In this document: piece by piece, positions 8,645 through 17,336 of the stretch
Position numbering within the stretch: the first letter of the stretch is position 1
Layout: each line of letters opens with the position of its first letter
Source: Elusimicrobiota bacterium
GTDB lineage: Bacteria; Elusimicrobiota; Elusimicrobia; UBA1565; UBA9628
Reading direction: 5' to 3'
NCBI GenBank assembly: GCA_013044195.1
Contig: JABEUV010000180.1
Coordinates: 1-42,336 of the forward strand
Length of the DNA stretch: 42,336 nt
The notes under the pieces: model-generated
Told to the model about the DNA's origin: nothing
What the model saw: only the letters and a program-made list of their open reading frames with translations
Databases searched by the model: none
Translations under genes and position numbers: made by a program

Positions 8645-11116
8645 GTGAATAAGTTCCTCATGAGCGCCCTCTTGGCGACGCTTTTCTCGTACCCGGCTTC
8701 CGCCCAAGCCGATTCCTCGGGCACGGCGATATCGCCCGCTCAACCGCCCGCCGTGTCGACCTCCGCGCCCGCCGTTCTTCCCTCTGCGTCCACCGGGACC
8801 GTTTCCTCACCCGCACCTGAGCCCTCTCCGGCGGCCCTTCCGCCCGCCCTCGTCCCCCGACCCTGGGTGATCGGAGATATCAGGGCTTCCGGGCTCAAAA
8901 ACGTCAAGTTCAGCACCATCCGAGCTCAGACCAAGGCGCGCAAGGGCGATCTCTACGACCGACCCGATCTGGACAAGGACATCCAGGCCCTGCTCGGCTT
9001 GGGCGAGTTCGACCGCGTGGGCGCCGAGATCACTTTGCTCGACAAGCCCGTCCCCGCGAACTTCCGCAAGGTCGCGGGCACCGATCGCGAAATTCTTCTG
9101 ACCTTCGTGGTCAAGGAAAAACCCGTGATCCACAAGATCGAGATCGAGGGCAATAAGGGCCTGTCGAAGGGCACTTTGATGGACGAGATCACGCTCAAGG
9201 TCGCCGACCCCTACGATCGCTTCAAGCTGGAGGAGGACCGTAAAAAAGTCATCGACAAATACCGTGAGAAAGGCTATCTCGACGCCTCCGTTCAGACCGA
9301 GGTCAAGCTCGACACCGAGACCCAGAAGGTGAACGTGACTTTCAAGATCAACGAGGAGCAGAAATCGCGCATTGAGCTTGTGGAGATTTCCGGCGTCAAG
9401 GCCTTCAAGCCGCGCAAGCTGCTGGGCCTGATGAAGAACAAGTACCACAAAGTCTTCACCGAGAAGGAGCTTGCCGAGGACGTCAAGAAGATCGAGGCCG
9501 AATATAAGAACGCCGGCTTCCTGGACGTGAAGATCAGCACTCCCGTCGTCTCGCTGAGCCCGGATAAGACGCGCATCCACATCGCCCTCGGCGTCATCGA
9601 GGGCCGCTCCTACCTGTTCGGCGACACCTCTTTCTCCGGCTATCTCGTGCTGAAGTCCTCAGAACTCTATCACGTGGTCGACTACAAGACCGGGCAGCGC
9701 TTCAACCAGCAGAAATACGAGGACACGATCCGCGCCGTGCAGGAACTCTATGCCGACGCCGGCCGCCTGCGTACGCGCGTCATCCCGGTCAAGGCGCTCA
9801 ACCCGAAGACCGACCGCATGGACGTGCGCTACGACATCATCGAGGGGCCGGTCTCCTACGTCGATCACATCGACGTCGAGGGCAACAAGGCGGCGAAAAC
9901 CTACGTACTGCGGCGCGAATGCTCGATGAAGTCCGGCGACCGCTTCTCCGCCGCACGGGTCAAGCGCTGCCGCGAGCGCATGATGAACCTGGGCTTTCTC
10001 GACGACGTCGAGCCCGACCTCCAGCCCTCCCCGACGGATCCGGACAAAGTGGACATGACCTTCGACGTGACCGAGGGCAAGCCCGGCATGCTGACGGCCG
10101 GCGCGGCCTACTCGTCGATCGACGGCATCATCGGCACGCTGTCGCTGTCGCACATGGACATGTTCGGCCTGGCCCAGCGCATCAGCGTGAACTGGTCGTT
10201 CGGCGCGGCCATCGAAAGCTTCACGTTGAGCTGGACGGAGCCTTGGATCGGCGACCACCCCACAAGCCTCGGCGTCGACCTCTTCGACAGCTTCATGATC
10301 ACCCCTTTCTACGGCGACCTGTCGGCCTACTGGCTGCGCCGCGTCGGCAGCACCGTGCGCCTCGGCCCGCGGTTCGAAGACGACCGCTATCAGGTCAACC
10401 TCAGCTACACGCTGCAGGAGATCTCCATCGAGAACATCGACCCGACGATGAACTTCAACGGCCTGCTGACGCCGGGCACCAGCATCCAATCCGTGGCCAG
10501 CGTGGAATTCGCGCGCGACACCCGAGACAGCATCATCGATCCGACCGCCGGCACGCGCAACGGCATCGGCGCGGAGCTGTCGGGCGGCCCCCTGTTCGGC
10601 AGCATCAGTTTCATCAAGCCGACTTACTCGAACCAGGCCCACTTCACCCTGTTCGAGGCCGTCGACGACTGGCCGTTCGTGATGTCGCTTTACAATCGCG
10701 GCGGCTACGTGACTCCGTTCGGAAACTCCCAATCCGTCGACGTGCAGGACCGATTCTTCATCGGCGGCCAGGACACGCTGCGCGGCTATCTGCCCGCCGC
10801 CGACGCCGGCGTGGCCGACGGCGGCATCGCCTACGACGTCGCCAACCTGGAGTTCGGATTCCCGGTTGCGCGAGAGCACCACAAGACCATCGTCAAGCTC
10901 GTCGCCTTCGTCGACGCCGGCGGCGCCTGGGACAGCATCAGCCAGATCAACGACCGCTTCGGCAGCGCCAACCAAAATCTGAAAAGCGACGTGGGCCTCG
11001 GCATCCGCTTCGTCACCCCGGCCTTCCCGATCCGCCTGGACTACGGCTACGGCCTCAACCACCAGCCCGGACAGAAGGCTTACCAGATCAACTTCGGTAT
11101 GGGACCTCTATTCTGA
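8645..11116 (+). CDS. bamA: BamA, outer-membrane beta-barrel assembly factor
   Basis: BamA (Omp85 family) inserts beta-barrel proteins into the outer membrane. The best start is GTG 8645, giving MNKFLMSALLATLF...ASAQA, a signal peptide with a clear AQA cleavage site; the track start at 8576 adds an unlikely 23 residues. The mature protein (823 aa with signal) begins with a ~45-residue proline/alanine/serine-rich linker. POTRA repeats follow (e.g. IEIEGNKGLSKGTL, VEISGVKAFKPRKL, IDVEGNKAAKTYVL), and then a 16-strand barrel from about residue 470. The last residues, YQINFGMGPLF, form a C-terminal beta-signal ending in Phe. The gene heads an outer-membrane/lipid A operon and overlaps the skp-like gene by one base (TGATG). 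Confidence 0.93.
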   Translation: MNKFLMSALLATLFSYPASAQADSSGTAISPAQPPAVSTSAPAVLPSASTGTVSSPAPEPSPAALPPALVPRPWVIGDIRASGLKNVKFSTIRAQTKARKGDLYDRPDLDKDIQALLGLGEFDRVGAEITLLDKPVPANFRKVAGTDREILLTFVVKEKPVIHKIEIEGNKGLSKGTLMDEITLKVADPYDRFKLEEDRKKVIDKYREKGYLDASVQTEVKLDTETQKVNVTFKINEEQKSRIELVEISGVKAFKPRKLLGLMKNKYHKVFTEKELAEDVKKIEAEYKNAGFLDVKISTPVVSLSPDKTRIHIALGVIEGRSYLFGDTSFSGYLVLKSSELYHVVDYKTGQRFNQQKYEDTIRAVQELYADAGRLRTRVIPVKALNPKTDRMDVRYDIIEGPVSYVDHIDVEGNKAAKTYVLRRECSMKSGDRFSAARVKRCRERMMNLGFLDDVEPDLQPSPTDPDKVDMTFDVTEGKPGMLTAGAAYSSIDGIIGTLSLSHMDMFGLAQRISVNWSFGAAIESFTLSWTEPWIGDHPTSLGVDLFDSFMITPFYGDLSAYWLRRVGSTVRLGPRFEDDRYQVNLSYTLQEISIENIDPTMNFNGLLTPGTSIQSVASVEFARDTRDSIIDPTAGTRNGIGAELSGGPLFGSISFIKPTYSNQAHFTLFEAVDDWPFVMSLYNRGGYVTPFGNSQSVDVQDRFFIGGQDTLRGYLPAADAGVADGGIAYDVANLEFGFPVAREHHKTIVKLVAFVDAGGAWDSISQINDRFGSANQNLKSDVGLGIRFVTPAFPIRLDYGYGLNHQPGQKAYQINFGMGPLF

Positions 11117-12129
11117 TGAAGTCCTTCGCCTCGGCCTGCGCCGTCCTCGCGCTCGCCGCACCCCTGAGCGCGCTGGAGCTCTCGCTTGAGCAGAACCGCA
11201 CGTTGCGCGGCAGCGTCGGCTACGTCGACATGCAGCGCATCTTCGCCGAAAGCCCCGATTCGGCGCAGGCCAAGGAAAGCTTCGAGGCCATCGTCCGCCA
11301 AGCCGAGGACAAAGTCAACCTCAAGCGCGCCGAAATCCTCAAACTCCAGCGCCAACTGGAAGACGACAAGGCTGAGCGTGTACGACTGTCGAAAGAAGCC
11401 GTGGTCGCATTCTCCTCGTCTGCCGCGCTGGCCGTCGCCGCCTCCTCGGTCGCCGCGCGTCCTCCGGCGGCCGCGCCTGCCGTACCGCCTGTGGCCCTCC
11501 CGCCCGTGACGCCGGCGACCGCACCGGCCGGGCTCCTTTCTCCGGCCGCTTTGATGAAGCTTTCAGCGCCCGCCGTGTCAACGACCCTTCCGACCGGATT
11601 GGCGCCCGCCGCAGCCTTGCCCGGCCTTCCCGCCGCCGGCGGCCCGTTGGCCGCACCCGCCGTCTCCTCGGCCGCGCCCATGGCGGCCGTCGCTCGCTCG
11701 ACCGCCTCCGTGCCATCGACGGCCGCCGCGCCGCGTCCCGTCGTTCCGGCGGTCGCCCTCTCTTCAGCGACACGCGTCTCTCCTGCCGCCGCCGCGCCCG
11801 CGTCGCCAACCCCCTCCGTCGCCCCAGGACCGCCGAGCCTGGCGGTGCGCGCCCTGGACCTCGACAACAAAATCATCGCTCTCCAGGCCGAGATACTGAG
11901 CAAGGAGCAGGCCCTCGCGACCGAACGCAACACCACCGATCGCGGCTTGGTCAGCATTGAGGGCCGCAAGACGGACCGCGTGCTCGCCAACATCTATCGC
12001 GCGATCACCGCCGTCGCCCAAGAGGAGGGCATCAGCATCGTCATCGACCGCGCCTCGATCCTCTACGGCCACCAAGGCGTCGATCTGACCGACAAAGTTC
12101 TGCACTACCTAAGGAGCTCCCCACCATGA
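11116..12129 (+). CDS. skp: Skp/OmpH-like periplasmic chaperone with a long Ala/Pro-rich insertion
   Basis: The ORF track places the start at 9919, in a shadow frame of bamA. The real start is ATG 11116, giving MKSFASACAVLALAAPLSAL, a signal peptide, and 337 aa in total. Residues ~34-95 (GYVDMQRIFAESPDSAQAKE, then a charged coiled coil) match the first part of OmpH/Skp. Residues ~248-337 (coiled coil, then EEGISIVIDRASILYGHQGVDLTDKVL) match its C-terminal part. Between them lie ~150 residues almost entirely of A, P, V, S and T. In Skp this position is the tip of the coiled-coil tentacle that grips unfolded outer-membrane proteins. Context between bamA and lpxD is the classic Skp position. Usual family length is 160-200 aa. 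Confidence 0.85.
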   Translation: MKSFASACAVLALAAPLSALELSLEQNRTLRGSVGYVDMQRIFAESPDSAQAKESFEAIVRQAEDKVNLKRAEILKLQRQLEDDKAERVRLSKEAVVAFSSSAALAVAASSVAARPPAAAPAVPPVALPPVTPATAPAGLLSPAALMKLSAPAVSTTLPTGLAPAAALPGLPAAGGPLAAPAVSSAAPMAAVARSTASVPSTAAAPRPVVPAVALSSATRVSPAAAAPASPTPSVAPGPPSLAVRALDLDNKIIALQAEILSKEQALATERNTTDRGLVSIEGRKTDRVLANIYRAITAVAQEEGISIVIDRASILYGHQGVDLTDKVLHYLRSSPP

Positions 12130-13196
12130 AACATTTGCCTAAGCCTCTGACCATCGCCGAAATCGCAACGCTGGTCGGCGGTCGCGCCGTCGGCGACGCG
12201 TCCGTCGTCGTCGAAACCGTCTCCGAGGTGGGCGCGGCCGGCCCGAAGGACGCCGCGACGTTCCACAACATGAAATACGCGGCCGAGGCCGCCGCCTCGA
12301 AGGCCGGTTGCCTCCTCGTGCCTCCGGCCGCGGAGAGCGCGCCCTGCGCGGCGAAGGCGAAGGTCGTCGTCGCCGACCCACAGGCCGCGTTCGCGATGCT
12401 GCTTGGCCTCATCGACGCGGCCAAGCGCGCGCGAGTGGCGTCCGGCGTCAGCCCGCGCGCGTCCGTGCACCCCGAGGCGAGACTCGGCGCCGGCGTCGCC
12501 GTCGGAGACTTCGCCGTGGTCGAAAAGGGCGCCGTCGTCGGCGAGGGAACCGTACTCATGGCCCAGGTCTACGTGGGCGCGGACGCGAAAATCGGCCGCA
12601 ACTGCCTGCTCTACCCGCAAGTCGTCGTGCGCGAGGAGTGCGAACTCGGCGACGACGTGATCGTCCACTCCGGCACCGTCATCGGTTCGGACGGCTTCGG
12701 CTTCACGACCGACCGCAAGACCGGACGGCATGCGAAGATTCCGCAGATCGGCAACGTCGTGATCAAGGACCGCGTCGAGATCGGAGCCAACGCCGCGATC
12801 GATCGAGCGACGCTGGGATCGACGGTCGTCGAGAGCGGCACGAAGATCGACAACCTGGTCCACATCGCGCACAACGTGCGCATCGGCCGCGATTGTTTCA
12901 TAGCCGGGCAGACCGGTTTCGCAGGCTCGACGACCGTCGGCAACAACGCGATCTTCGCCGGCCAGACCGGCATCGCCGGCCACCTGACGCTCGGCGAGGG
13001 TGCCGTGATCACCGCGCAGACCGGGGTGATGAGCGACGTGCCCGCCAAGGCAGTCCTGTTCGGCACGCCGGGCCGCCCGCACCGCGAAGCGTTCAAGCTG
13101 CAGGCGCTGTACGGCCGCCTGCCCGAGATCGTCTCCCGGCTCAAAGCGCTGGAGAAGAAACTCGGCCTTGAGGCCAAAGACGCCGCCGCGTCCTGA
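12126..13196 (+). CDS. lpxD: LpxD, UDP-3-O-acylglucosamine N-acyltransferase
   Basis: This 356-aa enzyme adds the second, N-linked acyl chain in lipid A synthesis, from acyl-ACP. An N-terminal uridine-binding domain (~1-100) precedes a left-handed beta-helix built from hexapeptide repeats such as GVAVGDFAVVEKGAVVGEGT. The catalytic His region is VHIAHNVRIGRDCFIAGQ, and a helical C-terminus follows (ALEKKLGLEAK). Start ATG 12126 overlaps the skp stop (ATGA) and has AAGGAG about 9 bases upstream. Length and order (after bamA-skp, before lpxC/fabZ/lpxA) are typical. Confidence 0.95.
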   Translation: MKHLPKPLTIAEIATLVGGRAVGDASVVVETVSEVGAAGPKDAATFHNMKYAAEAAASKAGCLLVPPAAESAPCAAKAKVVVADPQAAFAMLLGLIDAAKRARVASGVSPRASVHPEARLGAGVAVGDFAVVEKGAVVGEGTVLMAQVYVGADAKIGRNCLLYPQVVVREECELGDDVIVHSGTVIGSDGFGFTTDRKTGRHAKIPQIGNVVIKDRVEIGANAAIDRATLGSTVVESGTKIDNLVHIAHNVRIGRDCFIAGQTGFAGSTTVGNNAIFAGQTGIAGHLTLGEGAVITAQTGVMSDVPAKAVLFGTPGRPHREAFKLQALYGRLPEIVSRLKALEKKLGLEAKDAAAS

Positions 13197-13217
13197 CGAA
13201 TATTTGAGAGGCAACCC

Positions 13218-14111
13218 ATGAACCGGCAGAACCCGCTGCAAAATACGATCAAGCAGGAAGTCAGCCTGGAAGGCGTCGGCCTGCACACCGGCAACAAGTC
13301 CGCGCTGACGTTCCGCCCCGCACCCGCCAACACCGGCATCCGCTTCTTCCGCTCGGACCTACCCGGCATCCCGATGATTCCGGCGCGCCTCGGCTTCGTC
13401 GTCACGACGGTGCGCGGCACGAACCTGGGTCTGGGGGAGGCGAAGGTGCACACGGTCGAGCACGTACTCTCGGCTTGCACGGGCCTCGGCATCGACAACC
13501 TCGACGTGCTGGTCAGCGCCAACGAGCCGCCGATCATGGACGGCTCGGCCCTGCCCTTCGTCGAGGCCCTGCTGCGCGCCGGCCTCGTCGATCTGGACGC
13601 GCCGAAGCGCTGGCTGCACCTGCCGCATGAGGTGACCTACGAGGCCAAGGACGGCGCGCGCTACCGCGCGGTCCCGTCCGAAAAATTCGAGATCGTCGCG
13701 ACCTTAATCCACGACCACCCGATGATGCCGAAGATGTCGCTGTCGATGACCGTCGATCGCGACGGCTACCTGGCCGAGGTCGCGCGCGCGCGCACGTTCT
13801 GCTTCGAGCACGAGGTCGCCTACCTGAAGTCCCAAGGCCTGGCGCAAGGCGGTAGCCTGGAGAACGCCATCGTCATCGGCAAGGACCAATTCCACACGAA
13901 CGCCGAAGGCCTGCGCTACGCCGACGAATTCGTCCGCCACAAGATGCTGGACCTCATAGGAGATCTGACTTTACTGGGCCGTCCCCTTTTCAAGATGCGC
14001 ATCGAGGCCGAGCGGCTCGGCCACGCCCACAACGTCGAGTTCGCCAAGAAGCTCGACGAGGCCGCAAAGAAACTGCGCAAATCAAAAACCAACGTCCTGG
14101 AGGCAAAATGA
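13218..14111 (+). CDS. lpxC: LpxC, UDP-3-O-acyl-N-acetylglucosamine deacetylase
   Basis: This is the zinc-dependent committed step of lipid A synthesis. The 297-aa protein shows HTVEHVLSA (residues 78-86; Glu81 catalytic, His82 zinc ligand), RHKMLDLIGDL with zinc ligands His241 and Asp245, and the catalytic His of GHAHN near 269. The start follows a GAGAGG ribosome-binding site 7-8 bases upstream. The 21-bp gap after lpxD is one of the larger ones in this operon. The end overlaps fabZ by 4 bp. Confidence 0.96.
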   Translation: MNRQNPLQNTIKQEVSLEGVGLHTGNKSALTFRPAPANTGIRFFRSDLPGIPMIPARLGFVVTTVRGTNLGLGEAKVHTVEHVLSACTGLGIDNLDVLVSANEPPIMDGSALPFVEALLRAGLVDLDAPKRWLHLPHEVTYEAKDGARYRAVPSEKFEIVATLIHDHPMMPKMSLSMTVDRDGYLAEVARARTFCFEHEVAYLKSQGLAQGGSLENAIVIGKDQFHTNAEGLRYADEFVRHKMLDLIGDLTLLGRPLFKMRIEAERLGHAHNVEFAKKLDEAAKKLRKSKTNVLEAK

Positions 14112-14593
14112 GCACCGACACCGCCGTCCCGAATCCGTTTTCCGCCGCCCCGCTCCGCTCCCTAGATACCGCCGGCGTCAAGAAGGCGATTCCGCACAGG
14201 TACCCTTTCCTGCTCGTCGACAAGATCGACGTGCTTCAGGAAGACAAATACTGCGTCGGTACCAAGATGGTGACCGTCAACGAGCACTTCTTCGAGGGCC
14301 ATTTCCCCGGACAGCCCGTGATGCCAGGAGTGCTCATTGTCGAGAGCATGGCCCAGACGGCCTGCGCCATGCTCCTATCCAAAGGCGGCTTCGAAAACAA
14401 GGTCGCATTCTTCATGGGCATCGACGAGGCCAAGTTCCGCGCGCCCGTCCTGCCCGGCTGCGTTCTCAAGCACCACATCGAAATTCTGCGGCTGGGCCGT
14501 GCGGGCAAGTTCCGCGGCGAAGCCTACGTGGACGGCAAGCTCGCCGCCGAAGCGACGATGACGTTCGCGCTCGTCGACAAGGCGCAGGGATAA
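14108..14593 (+). CDS. fabZ: FabZ, 3-hydroxyacyl-ACP dehydratase
   Basis: This 161-aa hot-dog-fold dehydratase of fatty-acid elongation competes with LpxA and LpxD for 3-hydroxyacyl-ACP, which explains its place in lipid A operons. HRYPFLLVDKI is followed by GHFPGQPVMPGVLIVESMAQ, with catalytic His65 and Glu79. The N-terminal ~20 residues are an extra tail compared with the usual ~145 aa. GGAGG lies just upstream, and the ATG overlaps the lpxC stop. In some bacteria LpxC and FabZ are fused; here they are separate. Confidence 0.95.
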   Translation: MSTDTAVPNPFSAAPLRSLDTAGVKKAIPHRYPFLLVDKIDVLQEDKYCVGTKMVTVNEHFFEGHFPGQPVMPGVLIVESMAQTACAMLLSKGGFENKVAFFMGIDEAKFRAPVLPGCVLKHHIEILRLGRAGKFRGEAYVDGKLAAEATMTFALVDKAQG

Positions 14594-14597
14594 CGCC

Positions 14598-15407
14598 ATG
14601 GCCATCCATCCCACCGCCGTTGTCGATGCCTCCGCCAAGATCGATCCGACCGCCGAGGTCGGCCCGTACGCGATCGTCGGGCCCGATGCCGTGATCGGCG
14701 CACGCACGAAGGTCGGCGCGCACGCCGTCGTGGAGCACGCGACGCTCGGCGAAGACAACGTCCTGCATCCTGGCTGCTACGTCGGCACGCCGCCGCAGGA
14801 TCTCAAGTACGCGGGCGAGAAGACGCGCCTGGTCATGGGCGACAAGAACGTGGTCCGAGAGTGCGTGACGATGAACCGCGGCACCGCCAACGGCGGCGGC
14901 GTCACGAAAATCGGCTCCGGCGCGCTGTTCATGGCCTACTCTCACGTTGCCCACGACTGCCATATCGGCGACGGCGCCATCCTCGTCAACTCGGTCGCGC
15001 TCGCCGGACACGTGCACGTCGGCGACTACGCGGTGCTCGGCGGCATCTGCGCCGTGCATCAGTACGTACGCATCGGCCGCTTCGTGATGATCAGCGGCGG
15101 TTCGATGGTCGGCAAGGACATTCTTCCATTCTCGACGGCGCAGGGCGACCGCGCGACCCTGCGCGGGCTCAACATGCTGGGCATGCGCCGCGGCGGCTTC
15201 AGCCGCGAGGCGATGTCCGCCGTCAAGTCCGCCTACAAGTCGCTGTTTCTCCAAGGCGGCTCGCTGGAGGAAAACGTCGCCAAGCTCAAGGCGTCGCAGC
15301 CCTGCAAGGAAGTCCGGGAGTGGATCGACTTCATCGAGTCGTCGGGCAAGCGCGGCGTGATGCGCCCCGCCGTCGACGCGATGGAGATTGAGGCGGTCGC
15401 TTCCTGA
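14598..15407 (+). CDS. lpxA: LpxA, UDP-N-acetylglucosamine O-acyltransferase
   Basis: LpxA catalyses the first acylation of lipid A synthesis. The 269-aa left-handed beta-helix starts with hexapeptide repeats (IHPTAVVDASAKIDPTAEVG) and contains the catalytic His segment MAYSHVAHDCHIGD. Conserved HQYVRIGRFVMISGGSMV and the C-terminal helical bundle (MSAVKSAYKSLF) follow. The start ATG 14598 lies four bases after fabZ. The stop sits in a CTGA overlap with the non-ATG start of lpxI. Whether it uses the GlcNAc or the 3-amino (GlcNAc3N) substrate cannot be told by eye, but a Gfo/Idh gene is nearby. Confidence 0.95.
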   Translation: MAIHPTAVVDASAKIDPTAEVGPYAIVGPDAVIGARTKVGAHAVVEHATLGEDNVLHPGCYVGTPPQDLKYAGEKTRLVMGDKNVVRECVTMNRGTANGGGVTKIGSGALFMAYSHVAHDCHIGDGAILVNSVALAGHVHVGDYAVLGGICAVHQYVRIGRFVMISGGSMVGKDILPFSTAQGDRATLRGLNMLGMRRGGFSREAMSAVKSAYKSLFLQGGSLEENVAKLKASQPCKEVREWIDFIESSGKRGVMRPAVDAMEIEAVAS

Positions 15408-16240
15408 ACGAACCACTTGGCCTTGTCGCCGGCTCGGGGCGATTTCCTCTGCTCGTCGCGGAGGAGGCGCGCCGCCGCGGCGTGCCCGTGGTCGCACTCG
15501 GCATCCCGGGCGTGACCGACCCGGCGCTGGAGGCCGCCGCCGGAGGCCTGCGCTGGTTCAAGCTCGGGCAGATCGACGCGCCGATCAAGGCCCTCAAGGA
15601 TGCGGGCGTGCGCCGGGTGGTGATGGCGGGCAAGGTCCAGCACGTGTCGCTGTTCGGCGGAGTTCTGCCGGATTGGCGCGCCGCCAAGCTTCTGCTCGGC
15701 CTGAAGGACAAGAGGACCGACACCATCCTGCGCGCGGTCGTGGGAGAGTTCGAGAAGGACGGCCTGGAGTTCGTCTCGTCGGCCACGTTCCTGGAACACC
15801 TGCTTGCCCCGTCCGGGACGCTCACGCGCCGCGCGCTGTCCAAGGCCCAACTCGACGACGCCGCGCTGGGCTGGCGCGCGGCGAAGGCCGTCGCGGGCTT
15901 CGACATCGGCCAAACCGTCGTCGCGCAGGGCGGCGCGATCGTCGCCGTCGAAGGCATGGAGGGCACCGACGCGTGCGTGAAGCGCGCGGCCGAACTGGCG
16001 CGCTCGCAGGGCCGCGAACCCGCGCTCGTCGTCGTGAAGGTCGCCAAGCCGCGCCAGGATTTTCGCTTCGACCTGCCCGTCGTCGGCCTGGACACGCTGG
16101 AAAACTTCCGCGCCTGCGGCGTCGCGGCCCTCGCGCTGGAGGCCGGAGCCACCTTGATCTTCGACCGCGACCGTTTCGCCACCGACGCCGACGCGGCGTC
16201 CATTCCCGTCGCCGGCTTTCCCCCGGAGGGGCCGCGATGA
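15404..16240 (+). CDS. lpxI: LpxI, UDP-2,3-diacylglucosamine pyrophosphatase, CTG start
   Basis: LpxI hydrolyses UDP-2,3-diacylglucosamine to lipid X; it is the LpxH substitute of alphaproteobacteria and many other diderms. The track start (GTG 15482) loses the conserved N-terminal motif. Upstream codons in frame read NEPLGLVAGSGRFPLLVAEE, the family's opening strand and loop. An in-frame TGA lies at 15389, and between it and the motif there is no ATG, GTG or TTG. CTG 15404, overlapping the lpxA stop as CTGA, is the only near-cognate codon in the right place and gives 278 aa. GAGGCGG stands about 7 bases before it. Downstream VMAGKVQH and DQ-type residues of the C-terminal domain (VVAQGGAIVAVEGMEGTDACV) match LpxI. 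Confidence 0.9.
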   Translation: MNEPLGLVAGSGRFPLLVAEEARRRGVPVVALGIPGVTDPALEAAAGGLRWFKLGQIDAPIKALKDAGVRRVVMAGKVQHVSLFGGVLPDWRAAKLLLGLKDKRTDTILRAVVGEFEKDGLEFVSSATFLEHLLAPSGTLTRRALSKAQLDDAALGWRAAKAVAGFDIGQTVVAQGGAIVAVEGMEGTDACVKRAAELARSQGREPALVVVKVAKPRQDFRFDLPVVGLDTLENFRACGVAALALEAGATLIFDRDRFATDADAASIPVAGFPPEGPR

Positions 16241-16289
16241 CCGCGCCTAGGCGAGGAAATGGTTGCGTCCATCGCCACAGGAGGCAACC

Positions 16290-17333
16290 ATGACCGAAAC
16301 CTCGAAAATCCGCGTCGCCGTCGTCGGCGCGGGCAAGATGGGTACCTACCACGCCAAGCTCCTGGGCCGCACCCCCGGCGTGGACCTGGTGGGCGTCTGC
16401 GACACCAACGTCTGGCGCGCCCAGCTCGCCGCGTGGCAGTCGAACACCGTTGCGGTCCGCGACTACAAGGACGTGCTCGGCCGCGTGGACGCGGTCGTCG
16501 TCGCCGTGCCGACGCCGATGCATCATGAAGTCGGCATGGCCGCCCTGTCGGCGGGCGCGCACGCGCTCATCGAGAAGCCTCTTGCGTCCTCGGTGGAGGA
16601 GGCGCGCGAACTTCTGGACGCCGCGGAACGCAGCAAGCTGGTGCTCCAGGTCGGCCATATCGAGCGCTTCAACCCCGCCGTACTGGAAGCCGTCCAGCAT
16701 ATCCGGGACCCGCGCTACATCACCGTCGAGCGCCTGGGGCCCTATGATCCGCGCATGAGCCACATCGGCGTGGTCATGGACCTGATGATCCACGACCTGG
16801 ACATCCTGCTGACCTTGGTGGGCTCCGAGGTCGAGAGCCTGGAAGCGCTCGGCGCCAACCTTCTCTCCGGCCACGAGGACATCGCCAACGTGCGCGTGCG
16901 CTTCAAGACCGGCTGCGTGGCCGACCTGACCGCCAGCCGCATCTCGCTGGGCCGCAGCCGCAAACTGCGGGCGTTCCAGAAGGACTCCTACATTTCGCTG
17001 GACTACGGCGCCGGGGCGCTTAAGATCTACCGCAAGAAAGCACCCGTCATCAAGAGCCTCAAGGACGTGGAAATACTCACGCCCAAGCTTACCGCGGTAG
17101 ACCCGCTTAAGAACGAGCAGAACCACTTCCTCGACTGTATCCGCCACAACCGCAAGCCCTGGCCCAGCGGCGAGCGCGGCGTCGAGGCCTTGAAGCTGGC
17201 GCTCCAGATCTCCGAAGAGCTTCAGCGCTACGAGTTGTCGGGACACGCCGGTTCGCGCTCGCTGATCCCCAGTTGGGCGCAGGACCTGGGCAAGATCGCG
17301 AAGTCCGTCGGCAAGGACATACTGCGAAGCTAA
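16290..17333 (+). CDS. Gfo/Idh/MocA dehydrogenase of the lipid A operon (GnnA-like candidate)
   Basis: This is a 347-aa Rossmann-fold oxidoreductase: VAVVGAGKMGTYHAKLLG at the N-terminus, IEKPLASS (catalytic Lys), QVGHIERFNPAV, and DLMIHDLDILLTL as the His-containing helix. The ORF track start at 16263 is replaced by ATG 16290, which has AGGAGG 5-6 bases upstream. Genes of this family often sit between lpxA/lpxI and lpxB. In a few bacteria the homologue GnnA oxidises UDP-GlcNAc at C3 so that GnnB can aminate it, giving amide-linked lipid A. No DegT-type GnnB is in the window, so the substrate here is open. It is the last operon gene before the inserted defence segment. Confidence 0.85.
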   Translation: MTETSKIRVAVVGAGKMGTYHAKLLGRTPGVDLVGVCDTNVWRAQLAAWQSNTVAVRDYKDVLGRVDAVVVAVPTPMHHEVGMAALSAGAHALIEKPLASSVEEARELLDAAERSKLVLQVGHIERFNPAVLEAVQHIRDPRYITVERLGPYDPRMSHIGVVMDLMIHDLDILLTLVGSEVESLEALGANLLSGHEDIANVRVRFKTGCVADLTASRISLGRSRKLRAFQKDSYISLDYGAGALKIYRKKAPVIKSLKDVEILTPKLTAVDPLKNEQNHFLDCIRHNRKPWPSGERGVEALKLALQISEELQRYELSGHAGSRSLIPSWAQDLGKIAKSVGKDILRS

Positions 17334-17336
17334 ATC

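Noticed and set aside
9659-11062. 467-aa minus-strand ORF opposite bamA
   Set aside because: Composition (V, A, D, H, R runs) is that of a reverse shadow of a GC-rich gene; no motif, and bamA is certain.
15404-15482. Frameshift or sequencing error as explanation for the missing lpxI start
   Set aside because: The N-terminal motif is continuous and in frame with the rest of lpxI; only the start codon is non-standard. Resequencing would still be useful.
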